From assembly GCA_900552905.1 (NCBI GenBank), contig USBR01000047.1:1-6545 (forward strand): a stretch of DNA of 6,545 nt, read 5' to 3'. Each line of letters starts with the position of its first letter. The stretch's first letter is position 1. Origin of the DNA: an uncultured Succinatimonas sp. (GTDB lineage: Bacteria; Pseudomonadota; Gammaproteobacteria; Enterobacterales; Succinivibrionaceae). The position numbers and the translations under genes were made by a program. This document shows, in pieces, positions 1-6,474 of this stretch. A model generated the notes under the pieces. It worked only from the letters and a program-made list of their open reading frames with translations, searched no databases and was not told where the DNA came from.

Positions 1-31
1 AAAAGCTGTCACCTAGCTGACAGCTTTTTTT
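1..31 (+). terminator. Hairpin terminator of a gene left of the window
   Basis: A perfect 11-bp stem (1-11 pairing with 18-28) encloses a 6-base loop (CCTAGC, 12-17), and seven T residues (25-31) follow on the plus strand. This is a textbook intrinsic terminator for a rightward transcript whose gene lies outside the window. The four A residues at 1-4 could let it work on the minus strand too, but the sequence stops there. It lies only a few bases from the leftward terminator at 36-69, so the outside gene and the ABC exporter are probably convergent. Confidence 0.85.
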
Positions 32-35
32 ATGT

Positions 36-69
36 CAAAAAAAAGCCTTTGAGATAGCTCTCAAAGGCT
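36..69 (-). terminator. Hairpin terminator of the ABC exporter gene
   Basis: An 11-bp perfect stem (44-54 with 59-69) closes a TAGC tetraloop. On the minus strand it is followed by eight T residues (complement of A37-A44). It begins 15 bases beyond the stop codon of the leftward ABC exporter gene, the usual place for its Rho-independent terminator. Confidence 0.9.
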
Positions 70-83
70 CTTTAGGCTAAACA

Positions 84-1898
84 TTAGGCATTAAGGTTAT
101 GCGTTTTATTAAACTGAGAATTATAGAGCAAGGCATAAGCACCATTGAGATCTAATAATTCCTGATGCGTGCCCTCTTCTACGATATGGCCATCATTGAT
201 AACTAAGATCTTATCGGCATCCATAACGGTCGATAAGCGGTGAGCTATCACAATAGTGGTACGGCCCTCCATCAGCTTATCTAAAGCCTTCTGTACTACC
301 TTTTCAGACTTATTATCTAAAGCTGAGGTAGCCTCATCTAAAATAACCAACGGCGCATTTTTGAGGATGGCACGAGCGATAGCTAAACGCTGCTTTTGAC
401 CACCTGAGAGCAGTAAACCCCTCTCACCTATCAAGGTATCTAAGCCATGCGGCAGATTATAGACAAAGTCATCTAAATACGCGCTCTTAATGGCATGATT
501 CATCTCATCCTCGGTCGCATCCATACGACCATACATGAGGTTTTGACGGATGGTACCTTCAAAGAGGAAATTATCCTGAAAGACCATGGCCACTTTAGAT
601 CTTAACGAGTCTAAGCTAAACTCGGTAATATCATGACCATCGATACTGATGACACCTGAATCAATTTCATAAAGACGCGGGATTAAAGAGCAAACTGTAG
701 TCTTACCGCCACCTGAATTACCCACTAAAGCGACCTTAGTGCCAACTTCAACCTTAAAGTTCACCCCCTTTAGGATCTCACGCTCATCGGTATAGGAAAA
801 ACGTACATCCTTAAAGTTGATCTCTTCTTTAATGTCCAAAAGCTTACTCTTAGCACTGTCATCTTCATTTTCATAGCTATGCTCTTTTAAGAGCTGATAG
901 ATACGATCTAAAGCTAACAGAGCTTGCTGTACGCTGATATAGTTATTGCCAATGCTCTTAATGGGGGTATAGAGCATGATTAAAGCGGCAAGGAAAGCGA
1001 CGAAGCCACCTGAGGTAATCTCACCTATCATGATGAGGTGTAAACCAAAATAGAGCACACCGGCAACACCACAGGCGGTGATCAAATGCATGACCGGCGC
1101 TAACCAGTTAGTATCACGCACAATCTTCATATTCAGGCGGAAGAGATAAGTCATAGTCTCATTAAAGTGCTTGACCATCTGTGACTTTAAGTTAAAGGAC
1201 TTAATCTCACGATTACCCTGAGAGGTCTCATTATAGAGAGTCATGACCTTAGCATTAGCACCGACAGTACGATTGACGATTTGCTTTACTCTCTTTCTGA
1301 CAATCTGCATCGGAATGAATAATAAAAAGAGCACGCCGACAGCCACAATGGATAATTGCCAGGAATTGTAGACAAGCACTACCACTAAGGATAATGAGGA
1401 AAAGAACTTAGTTAAGAATAGACGGATATTATTGATAAGACCTGAGGTGGCAAGATCTGGATCGCTTGCAAAGCGATAGATAACACTACCTGAGTTATTA
1501 GCATTGTAAAAGGAGGTTTCCATATTGATGAGCTTTTTATAAAGCTTCAATTTCACATCCATGGCAATGCGATTACCGACATAATTATTAACATAAGCGG
1601 AGAGATATAAAAATATACCCTGAGCTAGCGAAAAGCCGATGATAAAGAGCGGTACATAATAGGCAAAGCTTTTATCCTGTGACACCATTACCCTATCCAT
1701 AAATGGCTTTAAAAAGGATGCCACTACGGCATCTAAAGCGCCTACAGGGATGGTCAACAGCATGCCGACAATAGCAATAACGGCATAGGGCTTTAAGAAG
1801 GGCCAGAATTGGCTATAACCACGCCAAAAACTGGTATTAGGATTACTTTTAACGTCGCTTAAAACGAGGGGATATTTACGCGAGGTATTATTACTCAT
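84..1898 (-). CDS. MsbA-like ABC exporter (fused permease and ATPase)
   Basis: This 604-residue half-transporter has an N-terminal type I exporter membrane domain (about residues 30-325, around six hydrophobic segments, roughly 36-60, 80-104, 160-204, 266-290 and 295-318) and a C-terminal ATPase domain (about 360-600). The ATPase motifs are intact: A-loop Tyr369, Walker A GNSGGGKTT at 393-401, Q-loop Gln441, signature LSGGQ at 497-501, Walker B LVILDE at 517-522, D-loop SALD and H-loop His553. Such proteins work as inner-membrane homodimers. The closest match I recognise is MsbA, the lipid A-core flippase, but there is no lpxK neighbour and multidrug exporters share the same architecture, so substrate is inferred. 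The start is set at the ATG at 1898, preceded by GGGAG three bases upstream. An in-frame GTG at 1952 would add 18 residues, but that extension reads straight through the ackA terminator hairpin and lacks a ribosome site. Confidence 0.93.
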   Translation of the reverse strand: MSNNTSRKYPLVLSDVKSNPNTSFWRGYSQFWPFLKPYAVIAIVGMLLTIPVGALDAVVASFLKPFMDRVMVSQDKSFAYYVPLFIIGFSLAQGIFLYLSAYVNNYVGNRIAMDVKLKLYKKLINMETSFYNANNSGSVIYRFASDPDLATSGLINNIRLFLTKFFSSLSLVVVLVYNSWQLSIVAVGVLFLLFIPMQIVRKRVKQIVNRTVGANAKVMTLYNETSQGNREIKSFNLKSQMVKHFNETMTYLFRLNMKIVRDTNWLAPVMHLITACGVAGVLYFGLHLIMIGEITSGGFVAFLAALIMLYTPIKSIGNNYISVQQALLALDRIYQLLKEHSYENEDDSAKSKLLDIKEEINFKDVRFSYTDEREILKGVNFKVEVGTKVALVGNSGGGKTTVCSLIPRLYEIDSGVISIDGHDITEFSLDSLRSKVAMVFQDNFLFEGTIRQNLMYGRMDATEDEMNHAIKSAYLDDFVYNLPHGLDTLIGERGLLLSGGQKQRLAIARAILKNAPLVILDEATSALDNKSEKVVQKALDKLMEGRTTIVIAHRLSTVMDADKILVINDGHIVEEGTHQELLDLNGAYALLYNSQFNKTHNLNA

Positions 1899-1911
1899 AG
1901 GCTCCCATAAT

Positions 1912-1941
1912 ATAAAAATCCCCGTATGTGCGCATACAGGG
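1912..1941 (-). terminator. ackA terminator, just upstream of the ABC exporter start
   Basis: On the minus strand, nine base pairs (1933-1941 with 1920-1928, including one G-T pair) close a four-base loop and are followed by A then five T residues (1918-1914). It sits 58 bases after the ackA stop codon and ends 13 bases before the ABC exporter ATG. It should therefore end ackA transcripts, and any promoter or read-through serving the exporter from upstream must pass it. Confidence 0.75.
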
Positions 1942-1957
1942 ATCTGTTTCACAACAT

Positions 1958-1981
1958 GCCACTATATTAGTTTACAGTGGC
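1958..1981 (-). other. Stem-loop between the ackA stop and its terminator
   Basis: GCCACT (1958-1963) pairs with AGTGGC (1976-1981) around a 12-base loop, and three more pairs are possible (1955-1957 with 1983-1985) across a one-base bulge. No T-run follows on either strand, so it is not itself a good intrinsic terminator. It may protect the 3' end of the ackA mRNA, or belong to the leader of the ABC exporter transcript. Confidence 0.4.
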
Positions 1982-1992
1982 TATGTTTGCAA
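1964..1992 (-). promoter_or_regulatory. Candidate promoter for the ABC exporter
   Basis: On the minus strand TTGCAA (1992-1987) and TAATAT (1969-1964) are exactly 17 bases apart, each matching four of six sigma-70 consensus positions. An overlapping TATAGT (1966-1961) is a better -10 but is 20 bases away. The predicted transcript would start near 1957 and would contain the hairpin and T-run at 1912-1941 before the exporter start codon. In AT-rich DNA such matches arise by chance, so this is only a candidate. Confidence 0.25.
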
Positions 1993-1998
1993 GGAATG

Positions 1999-3219
1999 CT
2001 ATTTAACAAACTTCATAGCAGAACGAGCAATCATGAGTTCTTCGTTAGTCTGGATCATAAATACGGAAACCTTAGAGGTCTCAGTGGAGATCTTGCCAGA
2101 ACCATTGCCCTTGAAGCCTAAGAACTTAGAGTTGAGCTCCTTGTCGATCTCAACACCAAAGCACTCCTTTAAGAGGTTGCAGGTTAACTCGCGGATAATA
2201 TCGCAGTTTTCACCGATACCGCCAGCAAAGGAGATAGCATCAACGTGACCTAAAGGAATGTAGTAAGAAGCGATGAACTTAGCTAAACGATAGGCATACA
2301 TATCGAAAGCTAAGACGCACTTAGGCTCACCCTTAATATAGCCCTCTTCGATAGGACGCATATCAGAGGAGATACCAGATAAGGCTAACATACCGGAATT
2401 CTTATTGAAGACGTCCTTAACCTGCTCAGGGGTCATATTGAGACGGTCGCAGAGGAAGAAGACGACAGAAGCGTCGATGCTACCGCAACGAGTACCCATG
2501 ATAAGACCATCAAGCGGAGTTAAGCCCATGGAGGTATCCATGCACTTGCCACCCTTAACGGCGGAAACAGAAGCACCGTTACCTAAATGGCAGGTGATGA
2601 CATTGATGTCTTCAACCGGCTTATTTAAGAACTTAGCAGTCTCCTGAGCGATATACATGTGAGAAGTACCGTGAGCACCGTACTTACGTAAGTGTAAATC
2701 GCTGTAGTATTCCTCAGGAATAGCATAGCGGAAAGCCTTAGGCGGCATGGTCTGATGGAAAGCGGTATCAAATACAACCACGTGCGGAATATCCGGGAAA
2801 TTCTTACGGGCAGCTTCAATACCTAAAATGTGGGCCGGATTGTGTAAAGGAGCAAAGGGGATAACCTTAGCGATATTAGCTACAACCTCGTCGTCAACTA
2901 AGGTAGGCTCGCTGTAGATATCACCACCCTGAACAACACGGTGACCGCAAGAAACGATAGAATCGTGAAGCTCCTCATCCTGAGACATAACGTTCTTAAC
3001 TAAGAACTCTAAGGCGCGATCGTGACCTGCACCTGCACCTAAGGAAGCCTTTTCCTTATCCTGACCTTCAAAGCGCCAAGAAATACGAGCCTCGTCTAAA
3101 CCTAAAGCCTCGGCAATGCCACTTAAATAAGTATGACCATCCTTTGGATCTAAAATGGCAAATTTAACAGAAGAGCTACCGCAATTGATAACTAGAGCGG
3201 TTGAACCATATTTATTCAT
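1999..3219 (-). CDS. ackA: Acetate kinase
   Basis: This enzyme reversibly transfers phosphate between acetyl phosphate and ADP, giving acetate and ATP in the cytoplasm. The 406-residue length fits the family (about 400). Visible family motifs are the N-terminal phosphate-binding segment NCGSSSVKF (12-20), GHRVVQGG (92-99, with catalytic Arg94), VFDTAFHQTMP (149-159, Asp151), HGTSH (183-187, His183), CHLGNGAS (210-217), the MGLTPLDGLIMGTRCGSID stretch (231-249, Arg244), SGISSDMR (281-288), FAGGIGEN (331-338) and TNEELMIA (391-398) near the C-terminus. The ATG at 3219 is chosen; a TTG directly before it is also in frame and lies 6 bases from a weak GGGA ribosome site (9 bases from the ATG), so one extra residue is possible. 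The usual partner pta is not downstream; the terminator at 1912-1941 and then the ABC exporter follow. Divergent from pdxH. Confidence 0.97.
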   Translation of the reverse strand: MNKYGSTALVINCGSSSVKFAILDPKDGHTYLSGIAEALGLDEARISWRFEGQDKEKASLGAGAGHDRALEFLVKNVMSQDEELHDSIVSCGHRVVQGGDIYSEPTLVDDEVVANIAKVIPFAPLHNPAHILGIEAARKNFPDIPHVVVFDTAFHQTMPPKAFRYAIPEEYYSDLHLRKYGAHGTSHMYIAQETAKFLNKPVEDINVITCHLGNGASVSAVKGGKCMDTSMGLTPLDGLIMGTRCGSIDASVVFFLCDRLNMTPEQVKDVFNKNSGMLALSGISSDMRPIEEGYIKGEPKCVLAFDMYAYRLAKFIASYYIPLGHVDAISFAGGIGENCDIIRELTCNLLKECFGVEIDKELNSKFLGFKGNGSGKISTETSKVSVFMIQTNEELMIARSAMKFVK

Positions 3220-3331
3220 CAATTTGTGTCCCGATTATTAGCAAAAACGAATTTGGCCCTATTTTGCACAGAGTCATTTAAACTGTGAATATATTACCAT
3301 TTTGTAAGAAAACTTGTTACCACAAGCAGGC

Positions 3332-3362
3332 ATTGATCTGTCGATTTTTGAATGTGATCAAT
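3332..3362. repeat. Inverted repeat ATTGATC / GATCAAT
   Basis: A perfect 7-bp inverted repeat: ATTGATC at 3332-3338 and GATCAAT at 3356-3362, with 17 bases between. The right arm is part of the FNR-like box at 3348-3361, and the left arm contains another TTGAT half-site (3333-3337). It may mark a second, weaker regulator contact rather than an RNA hairpin. Confidence 0.4.
3348..3361. promoter_or_regulatory. FNR-like binding box in the ackA-pdxH control region
   Basis: TTGAATGTGATCAA matches nine of the ten fixed positions of the known FNR consensus TTGAT-N4-ATCAA. Its centre (3354.5) lies about 135 bases upstream of the ackA ATG and 72 bases upstream of the pdxH ATG. If ackA uses the minus-strand -10-like TAATAT at 3296-3291, the box would be centred near -71, a spacing at which FNR and CRP are known to activate. 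For pdxH, a TATAAA starts directly after the box (3362-3367), so binding there would more likely repress. A CRP-family relative could also use the embedded TGTGA. Confidence 0.5.
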
Positions 3363-3379
3363 ATAAAATCAGTGTTAAC

Positions 3380-3393
3380 GTGGTAATTGCCAC
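3380..3393. promoter_or_regulatory. Palindrome GTGGTAATTGCCAC, possible operator
   Basis: A 14-base palindrome with one imperfect pair lies 33 bases upstream of the pdxH start codon. The GTGGTAA half recurs on the minus strand at 3323-3317, and ATGGTAA at 3300-3294, in the same intergenic region. The size and position suit an operator or a short hairpin in the pdxH leader. I do not recognise a regulator for it. Confidence 0.3.
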
Positions 3394-3426
3394 ATTTTAG
3401 AACAACTCAAATTTTAGAAGAAAATT

Positions 3427-4071
3427 ATGATTGATGTTGCTGATTTAAGAAGAAGTTATAAGCTAGGTGGCCTCAGCGAAGAGGATATGCCATCCCATCC
3501 AATGGAGCTTTTTGAAAAATGGTTACAGCAGGCCATTGACTCTGGCCTCTATGATCCTAATGGTGTTGTCGTCAGCACTGTTGATAGCCATAATCAGCCC
3601 TTTTCCCGTATGGTTTTGCTTAAGGATTATGACAAAGAGCATTTGGTTTTCTATACCAATTTAGGTTCACGTAAAGCGCAACAGCTTAAAGAAAACCCGA
3701 AAATCTGCATGCTCTTTCCGTGGTTCTATTTAGAGCGTCAGGTAATGTTTTTAGGCACAGCTACCAGACAGTCGATGCTTGAGGATTTAAAGTACTTCCA
3801 CTCCCGTCCCCGCGGCAGTCAATTAGGCGCCTGGGCTTCGCATCAATCCAAGCTCATTTCCGCCCGCGGCATCTTAGAGAGTAAGTTTTTAGAAGTTAAA
3901 GAGAGATTTAAACAAGGTGAAGTACCGCTTCCCTCCTTCTGGGGCGGCTTTAAAGTCAAATTCGACACCGTTGAGTTTTGGCAAGGCCGTGAAAATCGCC
4001 TGCACGATCGCTTTATCTATAATCTCAACTCTGAAGGTCAGTGGGCAAAACCACAGCGTTTAGCTCCCTAA
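3427..4071 (+). CDS. pdxH: Pyridoxamine/pyridoxine 5'-phosphate oxidase
   Basis: This FMN-dependent cytoplasmic enzyme oxidises pyridoxine 5'-phosphate or pyridoxamine 5'-phosphate to pyridoxal 5'-phosphate with oxygen, the last step of PLP synthesis and salvage. The 214 residues compare with 218 in E. coli. Recognisable parts are the N-terminal [10 protein letters not shown] (7-16), the FMN/phosphate segment RMVLLKDYD (61-69), [10 protein letters not shown] (75-84), ERQVMFLG (103-110), [14 protein letters not shown] (123-136), the [13 protein letters not shown] block (144-156), [11 protein letters not shown] (165-175) and the C-terminal [14 protein letters not shown] (183-196), with Arg191 and His193 in the PLP-binding RLH motif, ending in RLAP. 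The ribosome site is weak (AGAAG, 7 bases before the ATG), but the start agrees with the family. Divergent from ackA and convergent with purU. The oxygen requirement is notable if the organism is anaerobic. Confidence 0.97.
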   Translation: MIDVADLRRSYKLGGLSEEDMPSHPMELFEKWLQQAIDSGLYDPNGVVVSTVDSHNQPFSRMVLLKDYDKEHLVFYTNLGSRKAQQLKENPKICMLFPWFYLERQVMFLGTATRQSMLEDLKYFHSRPRGSQLGAWASHQSKLISARGILESKFLEVKERFKQGEVPLPSFWGGFKVKFDTVEFWQGRENRLHDRFIYNLNSEGQWAKPQRLAP

Positions 4072-4079
4072 GGCTCCAT

Positions 4080-4111
4080 AAAAAACCCCGAGCTCAATGC
4101 TTCGGGGTTTA
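4080..4111. terminator. Bidirectional terminator between pdxH and purU
   Basis: AAACCCCGA (4083-4091) pairs with TCGGGGTTT (4102-4110); GC pairs with GC inside, across one bulged T, around a TCAAT loop. On the minus strand the hairpin runs into six T residues (complement of A4080-A4085), a strong signal ending purU. On the plus strand only TTTAT follows, weaker but adequate for pdxH. The two stop codons are 56 bases apart and converge on it. Confidence 0.88.
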
Positions 4112-4127
4112 TACATCTTGATAAATT

Positions 4128-4967
4128 TTAGAAGACTACAGTCTTATTGCCGTGAATGAAGACCTTATCATCTAAAACCTTAGAGATAGCACGCATGAGA
4201 ACCATCTGCTCTACATCGTGACCTGCTTTAGCTAAGGTCTTAGGATCATAGCGATGATTGACCTTGATGACATCCTGCTCAATGATAGGACCTTCATCTA
4301 AGCAATCAGTTACAAAGTGAGCGGTAGCACCGATAATCTTCACTCCGCGATCAAAGGCCTGCTGATAAGGCTTAGCACCCATGAATGCCGGTAAGAAGGA
4401 ATGATGAATATTGATTAGCTTGCCTAAAGGATAATGGCTTACGAATTCGTGGGAGAGAATGCGCATGTATTTAGCTAAAATTACATAATCGCAATCTAAG
4501 CGATCGATAACTTCCATCAAGCGCTTCTCTTGCTCCTCACGGCTAATACCTTCGTGAGAGACTAAGGTAAAGGGTACATTGAACTTACGAGCAAGCTCAC
4601 TTAAATCCTCATAATTACCAACCACACCAACGATATCGGCATTGAGAGCGCCAGCATAGGTCTTCATTAAGATCTCACCTAAGCAGTGGGATTCCTTGGT
4701 AACTAAAATGCATAAACGGCGACGGTGATTGTCAGCTAAGCGCACAGAGGCGCCCTCAGGTAAAACTGATTTAACATCGGCAATAAAACGATCGGCATAG
4801 AAGAAGTCACCCTCTAATACTGAACGCATGAAAAATTTATTGTCCTCAGCTGAGGCAAACTGATCTTGGCGAATAACGTTTAAGTGATGATTGAAGCAGC
4901 AATTGGTGATCTTAGCGATAAGACCGATATCATCGCTACACTCAGTCAAAAGAATTCTTTTTTCCAT
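4128..4967 (-). CDS. purU: Formyltetrahydrofolate deformylase
   Basis: PurU hydrolyses 10-formyltetrahydrofolate to formate and tetrahydrofolate. In E. coli it balances the one-carbon pool and supplies formate to the PurT purine step; there methionine activates it and glycine inhibits it. The 279 residues match the family (280 in E. coli). An N-terminal ACT domain (about 4-80, with SDDIGLIAKITN at 11-22) is followed by a formyltransferase-fold hydrolase domain (about 84-275). Family signatures are LVTKESHCLG (88-97), VSHEG (136-140), YVILAKYMRIL (161-171), INIHHSFLPAF (185-195, with Asn186 and His188 of the catalytic set) and GATAHFVTDCLDEGPII (213-229, His217 and catalytic Asp224). The start is supported by length; an AGGA lies unusually close (2 bases) to the ATG. 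Divergent from gltA, and no purine or glycine genes adjoin it. Confidence 0.97.
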   Translation of the reverse strand: MEKRILLTECSDDIGLIAKITNCCFNHHLNVIRQDQFASAEDNKFFMRSVLEGDFFYADRFIADVKSVLPEGASVRLADNHRRRLCILVTKESHCLGEILMKTYAGALNADIVGVVGNYEDLSELARKFNVPFTLVSHEGISREEQEKRLMEVIDRLDCDYVILAKYMRILSHEFVSHYPLGKLINIHHSFLPAFMGAKPYQQAFDRGVKIIGATAHFVTDCLDEGPIIEQDVIKVNHRYDPKTLAKAGHDVEQMVLMRAISKVLDDKVFIHGNKTVVF

Positions 4968-4974
4968 TTCCTAG

Positions 4975-5000
4975 AAACAAACTTTATATAAAAACAAACT
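4975..5000. repeat. Direct repeat AAACAAACT upstream of purU
   Basis: AAACAAACT occurs at 4975-4983 and again at 4992-5000, 17 bases apart, on either side of a TTTATATAAA stretch that could supply the purU -10 (TATAAA on the minus strand, 4988-4983). The first copy lies 7 bases before the purU start codon. The repeat is short and in AT-rich DNA, so a regulatory role is uncertain. Confidence 0.35.
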
Positions 5001-5007
5001 GGTTATC

Positions 5008-5036
5008 TTGACGATTTTAAATGACAATTGTATTTT
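5008..5036 (+). promoter_or_regulatory. Candidate gltA promoter
   Basis: TTGACG (5008-5013, five of six consensus positions) and TATTTT (5031-5036, four of six) are separated by exactly 17 bases and point toward gltA. The start would fall near 5043, giving a leader of about 118 bases. A perfect -10 hexamer TATAAT at 5076-5081 without a recognisable -35 is an alternative or additional start, as an activator-dependent promoter might be, and TACAAT at 5107-5112 is a third option. I cannot choose among them from sequence. Confidence 0.35.
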
Positions 5037-5063
5037 GTGCAAACTGTATCATAAAAGTGCAAA
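5037..5063. repeat. Phased direct repeat GTGCAAA upstream of gltA
   Basis: GTGCAAA occurs at 5037-5043 and 5057-5063, exactly 20 bases apart, close to two helical turns, and directly upstream of the TATAAT at 5076-5081. A regulator bound to both copies would contact the same face of the DNA. A GTGCAAAA also lies in the ackA leader region (minus strand, 3269-3262). Confidence 0.35.
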
Positions 5064-5090
5064 AAACAGCATTTTTATAATATTTAGAAA

Positions 5091-5129
5091 TTTCAAAGTT
5101 TATCGCTACAATAAAGTCAGACTTTGAAA
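5091..5129 (+). promoter_or_regulatory. Inverted repeat TTTCAAAGT / ACTTTGAAA in the gltA leader
   Basis: Perfect 9-bp arms (5091-5099 and 5121-5129) are separated by 21 bases, ending 31 bases before the gltA start codon. If transcription starts downstream of the TATAAT at 5076-5081 (near 5088), the mRNA would begin almost exactly with this stem-loop. Otherwise the arms may be operator half-sites flanking the TACAAT at 5107-5112. No T-run follows, so it is not a terminator. Confidence 0.5.
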
Positions 5130-5160
5130 ATACACACTCTTTCGTTATGGGAACTGCTTA

Positions 5161-6474
5161 ATGTCAATTGAAGAAACTCTACCGCAAATTGATAAATTTG
5201 CTACCTTGATTATCCCAGGTAAAGATCCTATCAAGTTGCCGATTTTGCGTGGTACCATGGGCCCTGAGGTTATCGATATCCGTGAATTAGGCAAACAAGG
5301 CTATTTCACCTATGATCCAGGCTTCGTCTCTACTGCTTCCTGCATGTCCCGCATTACCTTCATCGATGGTAAAAAAGGTATTCTGCTTTATCGCGGTTAC
5401 CCAATTGACCAATTAGCCACCAAGGCCGATTATCTGCAGGTTTGCTATCTGTTATTTAAGGGTGAACTTCCTGATAAGGAACAATATCAAGATTTCACCT
5501 ATAAGATTAAGCACCACACCCTCGTGCACACCCAGATGGAATCCCTTTTCCAAGCCTTCCGCCGTGACTCCCACCCGATGGCAGTACTCTGCGGTGTTGC
5601 CGGTGCTCTCTCTGCCTTCTATCACGATAGATTAGATATTTACGATCCTGAGCATCGTGAAATGACCATGACCCGTCTAGTCGCTAAGATGCCAACCTTA
5701 GCTGCCATGTCCTATAAGTATTCCATAGGTCAGCCTTTCGTTTATCCGCGCAATGATCTCAGCTATGCCGGTAACTTCCTGCATATGATGTTCGCCACCC
5801 CGTGCGAGCCTTATAAGGTCAATAAAGTCGTAGAAAAAGCTCTCGATACAATCTTCACCTTACATGCCGATCACGAGCAAAACGCTTCTACCTCTTCAGT
5901 ACGTCTAGCCGGCTCCTCAGGCGCTAACCCTTATGCCTGTATTGCCGCTGGTATTGCCTCACTGTGGGGACCGGCTCACGGTGGTGCTAACGAAGCTTGT
6001 CTGCGTATGCTGCAGGAAATCGGTACTGTGGATAGAATTCCTGAGTACATCGCCCGTGCTAAAGATAAGAACGATCCGTTCCGCTTATACGGCTTTGGTC
6101 ACCGTGTCTATAAGACCTTCGATCCGCGTGCTGTCGTTATGCGCGATACTTGCCACGCTGTGCTCGATGCTCTGCACATCACTGACAATCCCGCCTTAGA
6201 TGTCGCCACCGAGCTTGAAAAGATCGCTCTCTCTGACGATTACTTCATCTCGCGTAACCTCTATCCTAACGTTGACTTCTACTCTGGTATCATCCTCAAT
6301 GCCATCGGTATTCCGACCTCCATGTTCACCGTAATCTTCGCTATTGCCAGAACCATCGGTTGGATCACCCACTGGAATGAAATGCAGACCATTAAGGATT
6401 CCCGTTTAGGTCGTCCGCGTCAGATCTACACTGGTAAGGAAATCCGCAATGTTAAGGCCTTAAGCAGACGCTAA
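5161..6474 (+). CDS. gltA: Citrate synthase (type II, NADH-sensitive family)
   Basis: Citrate synthase condenses acetyl-CoA with oxaloacetate to citrate and CoA in the cytoplasm, the entry to the oxidative branch of the citric acid cycle. At 437 residues it is about ten longer than the E. coli enzyme and aligns nearly throughout, including the N-terminal beta-rich region (about 12-75) typical of hexameric Gram-negative enzymes. Motifs: [10 protein letters not shown] (52-61), [12 protein letters not shown] (134-145), [20 protein letters not shown] (187-206), [10 protein letters not shown] (234-243), [11 protein letters not shown] (269-279, catalytic His273), GFGHRVYK (311-318, His314) and [10 protein letters not shown] (368-377, catalytic Asp372). 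Cys215 in TPCEPY corresponds to the reactive Cys206 of E. coli. At the allosteric NADH site, residues matching Arg163 and Lys167 are kept, but the Arg109 position is His118. A weak ribosome site GGGA lies 8 bases before the ATG. Divergent from purU; no further genes follow in the window. Confidence 0.98.
   Translation: MSIEETLPQIDKFATLIIPGKDPIKLPILRGTMGPEVIDIRELGKQGYFTYDPGFVSTASCMSRITFIDGKKGILLYRGYPIDQLATKADYLQVCYLLFKGELPDKEQYQDFTYKIKHHTLVHTQMESLFQAFRRDSHPMAVLCGVAGALSAFYHDRLDIYDPEHREMTMTRLVAKMPTLAAMSYKYSIGQPFVYPRNDLSYAGNFLHMMFATPCEPYKVNKVVEKALDTIFTLHADHEQNASTSSVRLAGSSGANPYACIAAGIASLWGPAHGGANEACLRMLQEIGTVDRIPEYIARAKDKNDPFRLYGFGHRVYKTFDPRAVVMRDTCHAVLDALHITDNPALDVATELEKIALSDDYFISRNLYPNVDFYSGIILNAIGIPTSMFTVIFAIARTIGWITHWNEMQTIKDSRLGRPRQIYTGKEIRNVKALSRR

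Noticed and set aside
1899..1952. An N-terminal extension of the ABC exporter from a GTG at 1952
   Set aside because: The 18 codons run through the ackA terminator hairpin, there is no ribosome site before the GTG, and the ATG at 1898 has GGGAG just upstream.
1928..2248. Open frame of 106 codons on the plus strand over the end of ackA
   Set aside because: It lies antisense to a certain gene, its product has no recognisable features, and it starts inside the ackA terminator.
2405..2819. Open frames on both strands inside ackA (2405-2647 plus, 2625-2819 minus)
   Set aside because: They overlap the conserved core of acetate kinase in other frames and show no independent coding signs.
3267..3287. 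Hairpin CACAG / CTGTG upstream of ackA
   Set aside because: Only five base pairs around an 11-base loop in AT-rich DNA; too weak to call.
3353..3370. CRP site based on TGTGA at 3353-3357
   Set aside because: The second half-site (TCACA at the right spacing) is missing, whereas the overlapping FNR-type symmetry is nearly complete.
3467..3664. Open frame in another phase inside pdxH
   Set aside because: It is fully covered by the well-supported pdxH gene and has no family resemblance.
5933..6199. Open frame in another phase inside gltA
   Set aside because: It spans the catalytic core of citrate synthase, so conservation there is explained by gltA.
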